Shown here in pieces: positions 1 to 11,008 of a DNA stretch of 42,019 nt. Position numbers and translations under genes: made by a program. Positions within the stretch are counted from its first letter, which is position 1; every line of letters starts with the position of its first letter. Source of the DNA: Lobulomyces angularis (lineage: Eukaryota; Chytridiomycota; Chytridiomycetes; Lobulomycetales; Lobulomycetaceae); NCBI GenBank assembly GCA_027604685.1, contig JADHYX010000183.1, forward strand, positions 1 through 42,019, read 5' to 3'. The notes under the pieces are model-generated. The model saw nothing but the letters and a program-made list of their open reading frames with translations, had not been told where the DNA came from and did no database searches.

Positions 1-16
1 AAAAAAAAAAAAAAAA

Positions 17-1396
17 ATGGAAGAACTTGATTCCAGATTACTTGCAAGTTTAACAATAACCGAATCAGAAAGACCTGATATAGAGGAATCAGGTAGAGAA
101 GATGGAATATATTATCCACCTTCAATGGATACTTCTAGTAACCAAGTATTGTCTCAAAAACAATCTGATGCTCTTTTGAGGTTTAAATAAAATTTCCTTT
201 TTTTTTTTTTTTTATTATTATTAATGCTTAATATATTTTAATTTTTTTTAATATTTTTTTTTTTTTTTTTTTTATTGACAGGAATTTGGTGTTGGAAATA
301 AATTAACTGGCACAAAGGGCGGGAAACAAAAAAAAAAAAAAGAAAATAAATATAAATAATAAAAAAAAAATATATGCGTTTACATATACTTAACTTTAAT
401 TATTTTTAATTTTTTTTAATTTTTTTTAATTTTTATTTTTTTTTTATTTGTATAAATAATTATAATATATACATATATAAATATAATTTATTTTTTTATT
501 ATTTTTTTTTTTATTAGTTTTGGCGGATTTTAAATTTCATAAAAAATTGGAAAAAGAAAGAAGTGATCATTTAAAAAAAACACAATCAAAACAGATTAGT
601 GATAGGGCTTTAAGAAGTGGTAAAAAAAAATTAAATAAATATATATATATATATAAATATATTTTTTTTTTTTTTTTTTAAGGTTGGTTACAAAGAGAGA
701 TTGAAAGAGAAGAAAAAGAATTTAAAAAATCGGATGATGAAGAAGGAGCCGAAGAAGATGTTGATGAACTAATTAGTATTATTTTAAAAATAACTTTTTT
801 TTTATTTTTTAATGATTTTTTTTTTTTTTTATTTAGGGGAACTAGAAAAGGAAGAAGAAGAAAAATTTGAAAATCTTTCACTCATGTCAAGAGAAAGTAA
901 ACTGTCACATCTAATGGAACTCAGTTCATCATATTCAAAAAACAAACTAAAAAAAAAAAAATTTGGAAACTTAAAATTTGTCTCAAGTCTAGAATTTTTA
1001 ACTGAAATTGAAAACGAAATACCAACACAAAAAATTATTATAAACTTATTTCAAAAAAATATAATTAAAACTAAAAAAATTAACGACCAATTTAATTATC
1101 TCGCAAATAAATACGTCCATCTGAAGTTTCTCAGTCTCAACAACAACGAACTCGACAACGATGCTAATCAAAGTGCCCTCCTAAAAGATAACGATAAATT
1201 TTTAATAAACGAAATCGGCCTCCCCTGTATATTGGTTTATGTCGCTGGTGAACTCACCTTAAACTTGACTAGAATCGATTTACTCTTGGAAAAATCTGGT
1301 TCTAACGATTATGATAAGAATTTGGAAGCTCTAGAAGATTTTTTAATTGACTTGCAAGTTTTAAATGAAGCTGATATTGATGAAAATTTTTGTTAA
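17..1396 (+). CDS. Phosducin-like protein (PhLP family), five exons
   Basis: Predicted cytosolic co-chaperone of the phosducin family. Family members bind G-beta/gamma and work with the CCT chaperonin in folding G-beta and cytoskeletal clients. The start MEELDSRLLASL resembles PhLP1 N-termini. A TGTKG(V)LADF segment matches the family's TGPKGVINDW motif and is followed by an acidic, charged helix. The last exon carries the thioredoxin-like fold with YVHLKFL and LPCILVYVAGEL, matching the family's YPxVKF and LPxLLVYKGGEL. Exons that keep frame are 17-145, 282-321, 518-619, 683-775 and 837-1396, giving about 307 residues. Two joints are odd. The more obvious exon 1 donor (GTTTAA at 181) would break the frame, so GTATTG at 146 is preferred. 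The donor after exon 2 reads GGAAAC rather than GTAAAC. It faces alpha-tubulin tail to tail. The family call is firm; the 5' exon borders are not. Confidence 0.8.
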
Positions 1397-1704
1397 AAAA
1401 TTAAAAATTATCTTAATTTATAATTTTTTTAAAAAAAAAAAAAAAGAAGTATTGAAATTTTTAATTTTTTCTTACATTTTAATTCAATTTTTTTTTTTTC
1501 TTTGTAGATAAAAAATTTAGCTTTTTTTTTTTTATTTTTTTTTATTTTTAATATTATTTTTCAAAAAAAATAAAAAAAAAATTTTTTTTATTTTAACAAA
1601 ATTTTTATTTATGCAAATAAAACTGGAAAAAAGAAATTAAAAAAAAAAAAAAAAAAAAAGTATGTTACTACTAAATACAAAAAAAAATTTTTTGGAAAAA
1701 TAAT
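1397..1704. other. AT-rich convergent intergenic spacer
   Basis: This stretch lies between the 3' ends of the phosducin-like gene and alpha-tubulin. It consists of long A and T homopolymer runs with AAATAAAA-like sequences on both strands that could serve as polyadenylation signals. I see no coding potential or RNA gene. Confidence 0.6.
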
Positions 1705-4132
<2,428 letters not shown>

Positions 4133-7100
4133 TTAAACATCCCAATCGCAAACATATTTTTCAGGAAAAACACCAGAATAGAAACCTTTAGCTTGAGTTT
4201 TATCATGTCCTATTGTATCTTTTAACCAACACTTTTTTCCATCAAAAACCCAACTATAACACCTTGTTTCCCTCTCACACATTGAGGCACATTCTTCTTT
4301 ATTTATAGATTCAAAATGTTTATAATCATTTCCTGGTCTATCGAATCCTATTTAAAAAAGAAAAAAATAAATATTTTTTAAAAAAATGCAACATTGAATT
4401 TTTTTTTTTTTTTTACCTTCATATAAGTGAGAATATAAATCAGTATCCTTGTAGTACTCTTGAAATACATCTCCATAAGTTAATTCAAAATGTTTACTTT
4501 TATTGCCATATGTTTCTATTGACTCCGCCGCTACTTTTACTGAGACTAAAAAAAGAAGAAAGAGAAATAAAAATTAAAAAAAAGAAAAGAATCTTATACC
4601 ATCATGTAATCTTTGAAAATCAGATGATATTAAATGGTGAAAAGTTATTGGTCTTTGACAAGGATCTTGAGGAAACCAAAATCCATCTTCTCCAGGTGTT
4701 TTCTTAAAAAAAAAAAAAAAGCAACTTTAAAAAAAAAAAAAATAAAAGACGTACTGGATGAAATCCATACACATTTTCTAATGTAATTCCAACGTCTCTT
4801 AAGCATAAAGAGGTTCTTACATCTCCAGCCCAACAGTTTCTGTCATTATTTTTTTATTTTTATTTTTATTATTATTTTTTTTTAAAAAAAAAATTAATAT
4901 TGTTAAAAAAAGCAAGCATTCCTCTTTTTACCTATATTCAACAATGCAATTATCAATATTTTTTCTTTCAAGCATTTTTAACATAGCACCTCTTGATATA
5001 ACTATCCCTGAACCCCCTGAGAAAATTTTAATTTAAAAGGTAAAAAAAAAAAAACTCAATAAGTACCATGTGCAAAAGTTGGTCCATATTCTTTAACTAA
5101 AAGAAGAAGAAAATATTTGTGAGATAAAAAATTAAAAATAAATTGTATCTTTACCACCACCACAGCCAGTAAATAAATGTGAACTACCAAAATAATAACT
5201 GTCATTTGGGTTAAATCTGGATAAAGTTTTTTCCAAATTTTCAACTAATTTTTTTTCAAAAACAAAAAAAATGAAATTATTTTTTTTTTTTATTGTTTTT
5301 TATTTACAAAACATATATGTATCATCGTCAATCATTATATACCATTTTGCATTAGGATATTTATTAAAAAGTTTAATAAATCCTGGTAAATTTTTATGAG
5401 CATCCATTTTCCATCCATCATTTTTTTCTCTAGAATTAAATAAAATAAGAAAATAAAAAATAACTATGCTTTTTTTTTTTTTACCCAGGCTTAGGACCAT
5501 CAACTCCATTATTACTTTTTTTTCTGACGTTATTTAAAATATCATCCCAGCCATCAGGTTTTAATGTAAAATTATTATACAGGTCGGTACAAACATCTTC
5601 TACATTAATATCCGAGACAGTAATATTTGAAGTTTCTCCAATATACATAATATTGCCCATATTACTCAAAAAAGTTACTAGTTGAATGGGCACCCTGGAC
5701 AAAACTGCATCTTTACCAGTCTTCACTGCCAAGGCAAAATCTTCAAACTTATTTTGTCTTAGATATTTCGATAAAGGTTTATAGGTGGACTTTTCCTTAA
5801 TCGTACTGAAATTATCATTAATATCTACTTCCTCTTCCTCAACTTCACCTTTTAAATTCATGTATTCTTTTGCTTGAGAGCTCGTAGAAACTAAATTTTC
5901 ATCAATATCGGTATTGTCATATTCGAATATAATCTTTTTTACAGGTTGATTAATTTTAACATGGTTGTCTCTATTATTAGCTGTTGAAATGATGAAAAGG
6001 AAAAAAAGAAGAATACTCGAAATAATGAATAACCTTATCAAAGGCTTGGTAAATATTGAGTCAGCAACAACATTGTTTTTGTGATCGGAGGTATGAAACC
6101 GGATAAATGAAAAAATTGTAAGTCCTATTACAATTATAAAGAAAAATGGTATTATAGGTAAAACAGTAGAACTTTCTGTGGTTAAATTTTGATGTGTAAT
6201 TGAATTACAAACTAAAAAAAAAAAAGATAATGTAAAAAAATAAAAAAAGGTTTTAAAATCTTAATTTTTTTTTTTTTCTTTTTTTGTTTATTACATTTCA
6301 TATTATTTTTACAAGTCTTTGGAATGGCTAGGTTTGTGCAGATATCTTCACCTAAATCAGTCAAGTCACACGTTTCAAGTTTTTTCATTCTAGGAAAGTT
6401 TGGAAAAGTACCAGAAAAATCGTTATTGGATAAATTTAGTAATTTTAAGGTCTCCAAATATAGAATTGACTTCGAAATAGTTCCTTGTAAAAAATTGTTT
6501 TGTAATTTGATTTCTAAAATATTTGGTAAGTTAATTGCAGTTGGTAATTGACCAATAAACCTATTATTATTTAAATATCTAACAAAAAAAAAAAAAAAAG
6601 TATTAATTTTTACAATTAATTCAATTGAATTACAAATATTGGAGTTTAGATAATTTAAATAATTTGACTGGAATTATATTTGCGAAATAGTTGTAACTTA
6701 AATCCAAGTACTCCAATTCATTTAAATCCTGAAAAATATTTGTTAAAAAGTTGGTGGTTCTCTTTTCTAACTTTTTGAAAAAATTTTTGTAGACAAATTT
6801 TTTTAAAAATGTTAACTGATTCAAATTTAATGGTATGGAAGAAGTTAATTTGTTAAACTGGGGTAATTGACCTACACGACAAAAAAAAAAAAAAAAAAAA
6901 ATATTTTTTTTTTTTAAGTTTTTTAAAAAAAAATATTTTTTTTACCATCTAGAATTAGTTCAGTAATTTTTTTATTTTGATTGCATTTGATGTTAAAATC
7001 GTCGCAACAGTTAATTTTGAAAACAGTAGGTTCCCAAGCATGTAAAACCTAGTAAAAAAACGAAAAAAAAAAAAAAAGGTTTGATAGAGTTTTAAAATAA

Positions 7101-7252
7101 TTAAATGAAAAATTAAAAGAAATCAGTATATAAATTAAATTTTTTTTTTAATTTACTTCACAGTCAGAGAGAGGGTTCTTTGAGTAGGAAAAATTTGAAA
7201 GGGACAAGGTAAAAAGAAAAAAGAAACAAAAATCTTTAAAATTTAATTTCAT
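4133..7252 (-). CDS. LRR / two-TM / GT31 glycosyltransferase / PAN fusion protein
   Basis: Predicted 768-residue secretory-pathway membrane protein encoded by 13 exons whose phases all agree. Residues 1-22 form a signal peptide (MKLNFKDFCFFFLF). Next is an LRR N-cap with NCCD and IxC motifs followed by ITELILDG, then about five plant-like LRRs (LEYLDLSYN, LKLLNLSNNDFSG) and a Cys-containing end (C, C, C near 225-242). Hydrophobic segments at about 257-277 and 298-318 are joined by a short polar loop. The rest is a fringe-like GT31 domain with GWKMDAHKNLPGF, a DDD metal/nucleotide-sugar motif at 517-519, FAHGGSGIVISRGA and NCWAGDVRTSLCL. A PAN/apple-like tail has Cys at 717, 721, 727 and 737. 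GT31 enzymes add sugars to lumenal glycans or proteins; the acceptor here is unknown. No in-frame ATG lies between the LRR and GT parts, which argues for one gene. The alternative is two genes with a missed start. Confidence 0.72.
6212..6294 (-). other. Intron joining LRR exon to TM/GT31 exon
   Basis: An 83-base intron inside the fusion gene. It begins GTAATA and ends TTTTTTTTTTTTAG on the - strand, like others here. It splits a codon (T|TT, Phe241), and the reading frame stays open on both sides. It links the last LRR/Cys-cap exon to the exon carrying both transmembrane segments and the start of the GT31 region. It is therefore the key junction for the fusion interpretation. Confidence 0.7.
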
Positions 7253-7884
7253 TTTTCTTTTAAAAGAAAAATGAATGAAATAAAAAGTTTATTTGAATAA
7301 TTTGAAAAAAAAAAAATTAAAAAAATCTATTTTTGGAAGTTAGCCACGAAAGTTTCAAGCAACGCCACCAATGAAGAAATTCTTAATAAATCTTAAGATG
7401 AATATTTGAAGTATTTTTGTGGATATTTAAAGGGATCAGAGGTTATTTGAAGTGACATTGTAACTTGATGAGGTGAACTTGCAATGAATAGACTAGATTT
7501 GACCGGGGCAAATTTCAACCGATTGAATTACTTTACAGGGGAATTGAATAGCATGAAATAGGTTTGAATCGAGTAGGTGATATTGTAATTGAATCCGTAT
7601 TGCTGAATAATCAACTCAGTTGTTCTTGGTGAGAGTGGTGTAAAGAAGTGATCTCTGATGACTCGCACCGTATCTATCATAATCGACAAATCGAAAGTTT
7701 TGGTTTCTACAATAAGTTTGTTGGGCTATTACAAATTAAAATCAATAATGTTTGGTTAACTCAATACGAAATAGAACACTATAATAATAAAAATATATAA
7801 GTAAGAAAAATTTATTAGCAGGAAATTTGGAAAATGAAATTTCAAAAATTTCTCTAATTTTTTTTTTATAATTTTTTTCCGACT

Positions 7885-7960
7885 ATTGTTTAAATATCAT
7901 TATCGACATTTCACTTCATTGTTTTTTGCGACATGGAGCATAGGTTAATATTTAAACAAT
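7885..7960. repeat. 13-bp perfect inverted repeat with 50-bp spacer
   Basis: ATTGTTTAAATAT at 7885-7897 is repeated as its exact reverse complement ATATTTAAACAAT at 7948-7960. A related word (AGTTTAAATAAT) follows at about 7973-7984. The flanks around 7926 (GCGACATGGAGCATAGG) and 7961 (GCAACATGACCATAG) are degenerate direct copies. It lies within the divergent promoter region and could be a protein-binding site or a decayed small repeat. Confidence 0.6.
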
Positions 7961-8473
7961 GCAACATGACCATAGTTTAAATAATTTTTTTTGGTCAATG
8001 TTTTTGTTTTACCTTGGATTCTACTGAAGTACTGACAGAATATTTCAAAAAAAAAGGAGGAGAATTGACTCGAGTATGAGAAATTTTGAAAGAGGAATAT
8101 ATATATTCAAATATAAATTAAAAATAACATTTTCTGTGTTAAACTTTTATGGATCTTGCATTTACCTTTTTTCTCTAAATAAATTCAGAAAAAATACCAC
8201 ATGCAATCTATAAACATTATCAATTACTATTTCTCCTGGTTTTTTTCTTTTTGTTAATATTTTTATTTTAATAATTTTAAAGTATTTTTTATTAATTTGG
8301 AAATTTAATTTGAATTTGGATTTCCAAAAAAGGAAGGTTGAAATGACCCGGTTACCAAATTGAAGGTTAGACACGATGATTATGGTTGCTAAAACTTTCA
8401 CATCACAGCAATTTTCTTTAAAACCCACAGCCCAAGTTTTATGTGATCAAAATTCTTTTCCTATTTAAATTCA

Positions 8474-8480
8474 TATAAAA
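8474..8480 (+). promoter_or_regulatory. TATA-box-like element upstream of germin gene
   Basis: The sequence TATAAAA lies 72 bases upstream of the germin-like ATG. It sits in a less homopolymeric stretch, which is a reasonable distance for a TATA element plus a short 5' leader. In such an AT-rich genome the match could be chance. Confidence 0.3.
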
Positions 8481-8551
8481 CACAGTTCTAATTTCAGCTT
8501 TAAAAATATTTTAAATTCTAAACTTGAAATAAAAATAATATTTTACATAAA

Positions 8552-9553
8552 ATGAAATTTTTACTAGTCGCTACATTAGCTCTGTTAAATACAATAACAA
8601 GCGATCCTAAAGCTGAAACCACTGTTCAAAAATTGGACAAGTTCAAACCTGAAGATTTTGTTATTGACTTGTTGAATCCTGCTCAACCAGGCATTGTTTC
8701 TCCAATGAATCTTGGTAATTTACCTAGTTTAGAAGGTCAAGGCATTTCTTTGGCACTAATAAATCTTCCTCCTTGTGGACTTAACGCACCACATATTCAT
8801 CCTAGGTAAAAATTATATAATTTTTAAATATTTAGAAAAGGTTTTAATACAAACTTAAAATTAAATAGAGCCAGTGAAGCACTGTTTGTAATAGAAGGAA
8901 ACGATGTTCAAGTTGGATTTATACAAGAAAACGGTGCAAAACTAGAAGTAAATACTTTAAAGAAAGGTCTGGCAACGTTCTTTCCTCAAGGTTCAATGCA
9001 TTTTCAAATCAACAATGATTGTAAGCCTGCTGTTTTAATCGGCGGTTTAAATAGTGAAGATCCTGGAGTGCTTACTATTGTAATGAACTTCTATTTACTT
9101 CCTTCTGGGGTGATTGAAGCTTCTTTAAGCCCAGAAACTGACCTCCTCCATGAAGCAAAAGGACACAAAAATCTAGGAACTGCAAAAGGTTTTACTGATG
9201 AATGCAGAAAAAGATGTGGACTAGATGTAGAAAACAAAAAAGAATACAAAGACATGAAAGAGGATAAGAAGGAGGAAAAGAAAGAAGAAAAGAAAGAAGA
9301 AAAGAAAGATAAAAAAGAAGTGGTTGATAAATGGACTCAAAAAGGGGAAGATGAAGACGGTGAAGAAGGTGAAGAAGAAGATGGTCAAAAATTCAGACAA
9401 GAAGCAAAATACGACGATGATAGTGACCATTACAAAAATCACTACAAATACAAATATCATAAACACCACAACAAATATTACCAAGGTTCAAATTATAAGA
9501 AACATCGTTATCACAAAAACCATAGATATTATGTTAACGAAGAAGAATATTAG
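8552..9553 (+). CDS. Secreted germin-like cupin with charged, His/Tyr-rich tail
   Basis: Two exons (8552-8805 and 8869-9553) give 312 residues. A signal peptide (MKFLLVATLALLNTITSD) is followed by one germin-type cupin domain. Germin box 1 is clear: PPCGLNAPHIHPRASEALFV, with the H-x-H-x(4)-E metal ligands. Box 2, FFPQGSMHFQIN, supplies the third His. Family members are Mn- or other metal-binding extracellular proteins, including oxalate oxidases, superoxide dismutases and spherulin-like proteins; the activity here cannot be read from sequence. The C-terminal ~100 residues are unusual for the family. First comes a Lys/Glu stretch with repeated KKEE units, then an acidic segment, then a His/Tyr/Lys-rich end (YHKHHNKYYQG, HRYHKNHRYY). 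The tail could bind metal or attach to the wall matrix; this is inference. Germins are mostly known from plants and some slime moulds, so its presence here is notable. Confidence 0.9.
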
Positions 9554-9821
9554 ATAACCATCTTAACTATTTTTTTATAATATTTTAAATTATTGTATTG
9601 CAATTTTTTATAGTTTCTGAGCATTTATTTTTTTTATTTTTCAATTCACAACTTATTCTATGTACATTACACTTTGAATAAATTGGATTTTATAAACTTT
9701 TCTTTTTCTGAATTCTTTTGCTGAAGCAACAGTAAAATCAATCGAGTTATTGAAATTTGGTATCTATTCTGTTACAAGATTATATGTAATAGTGAGAAAT
9801 TTTTAAAAAAATTAATCATTA

Positions 9822-10449
9822 TTAATTTTGATTTCCAAGAGATTCATATCTGGGTTGTTTCATCTTTTGCTGTATTAGGTTGGAAAAAAAATAAAAATTA
9901 CTTTAGCAATTTAAAGCTTTTTTACCCTAATAAATTCCCCAACAAATGGTACAAAAGGCTCGACAGCTATGTAAAATAACAGGAAAGAAACTATCACAAT
10001 AAAAGAAGACACTATGAATTCATCCTTGTAAGAACCACGTTCTGTGAAAAAAAAAAAAAAATGGATTAACATCTTTATTGGTTTACGAAATTGTAAAAAA
10101 AAATTGAATTCATTACGAAAACAAAGAGCATTCCAGTCATTCATGTTATTGACATCTAAAAAAATAAAAGTCAAAAAAATTTCTTTTTAATACCTTCTAG
10201 CACAGTTTCATTAATAAATGGCAAAATACAGATGTTTTTTTGAACACAAACATGTTTTGTGCAAGAAGTGCACTTATCTACAATAATGACAGTATTATTT
10301 GGAGGGCTAATGGAAGAAAAAGATTTTGAATTATCGATTAGAAATAATTAATTCTTGACAAACCATGAACATTTGCATTGTAAGGTTAAATTTGCTGCAG
10401 AAACGATCAGAGGAAGTAATAAAAGTATGTAGAATTTTGCAGATCTCAT
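9822..10449 (-). CDS. TMEM9-like small Cys-rich single-TM protein
   Basis: Five exons (10449-10364, 10306-10194, 10155-10117, 10041-9926, 9869-9822) keep frame and give 133 residues. The protein has a signal peptide (MRSAKFYILLLLPLIVSA), a lumenal Cys-rich domain and one TM helix (FIVSSFIVIVSFLLFYIAV) with a short basic cytosolic end. The Cys pattern CKCSCPPN, CTSCTKHVC, C, C and the pre-TM signature CFQRGSYKDE match what I recall of fungal TMEM9-like proteins. Animal TMEM9 is a lysosomal/endosomal protein. A precise fungal function is not known to me. The last intron is the weakest element: without it the protein would end VKKL at 9911, and with it the tail becomes QKMKQPRYESLGNQN. It is transcribed divergently from the arrestin-like gene. 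Confidence 0.72.
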
Positions 10450-11008
10450 GGAAAATTACTTCAAAAAAAAACCAGTGTAACTTGAATAAAATTAAGTCTG
10501 GAATTCTAATTTTTATTTAACATCTTATGGATATTTTTATGAAGAGTAGAGCTAAAATATTGGTATCCATTTTTAATTAAGTTAAGATAGATTCTCAATA
10601 GTATATATTGAGAATCCAGTTATCAAGGAAATAGTAGGTGGGAAAAAGTTATACACGATCAACATTCAACGACACTAGGAAAACCGTTGAAGTGAATTAA
10701 AAGGATTATTTTTTTATTAACACAGATTAGTGAGAAGGAAATCTTTTTTACTGAAAATGTTAAGTAATGAGTAAATTGAAATAAAAATAAGATCTCTTTT
10801 TCGAAACTTTGCTAAGGCATATGCCAATACACTGATGCAATTTATATGAACAAAACTCCCTTTTATATTTTACATTTTTTACATTTTTTTCTTAAAATGG
10901 TGCCACAAAAAAAAAAAAAAAAAAAAAAAATATAACCATCAAATTATTTTCTAAAATAATACCATATTCTTCCTTTTTCCTTTTTAAACATTTATTCTTG
11001 CAACTAGC
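10450..11008. other. Divergent promoter region with palindrome
   Basis: About 560 bases between two divergent starts. It is AT-rich with a long A run at about 10907-10930 and a T-rich patch next to the arrestin gene start. An 11-bp perfect hairpin (listed separately) lies near its 5' third. I find no coding capacity. Confidence 0.5.
10590..10616. repeat. Perfect 11-bp palindrome with 5-base loop
   Basis: GATTCTCAATA (10590-10600), spacer GTATA, then TATTGAGAATC (10606-10616), its exact reverse complement. It sits in the shared upstream region of the TMEM9-like and arrestin-like genes. There is no T run typical of a terminator, so a dimeric regulator site or a chance hairpin are the alternatives. 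Confidence 0.6.

Larger units (their letters stand above)
7253..8551. other. Divergent intergenic region with small repeats
   Basis: About 1.3 kb between two divergently transcribed genes, so it should hold both promoters. The part from about 7330 to 7760 is less AT-rich than other spacers and repeats ATTGAAT/GTTTGAAT-like words, but it has no sustained open frame. The part from 7885 to 7984 contains inverted and degenerate direct repeats listed separately. I see no tRNA-like cloverleaf or recognisable ncRNA. Confidence 0.5.

Noticed and set aside
1..17. Left-end poly-A as a possible telomere or transposon tail
   Set aside because: There is only a homopolymer with no repeat unit; it is similar to other A runs throughout the window.
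7590..7660. C/D-box snoRNA-like TGATGA and CTGA words
   Set aside because: The boxes are in the wrong order and spacing on both strands.
8162..8428. 88-codon - frame in the LRR-GT31/germin spacer
   Set aside because: It has a low-complexity middle, no similarity to known proteins, and sits in a promoter region.
9221..9484. Hydrophobic - strand open frame opposite the germin tail
   Set aside because: It is the antisense of the Lys/Glu/His-rich coding tail and has no gene signals.
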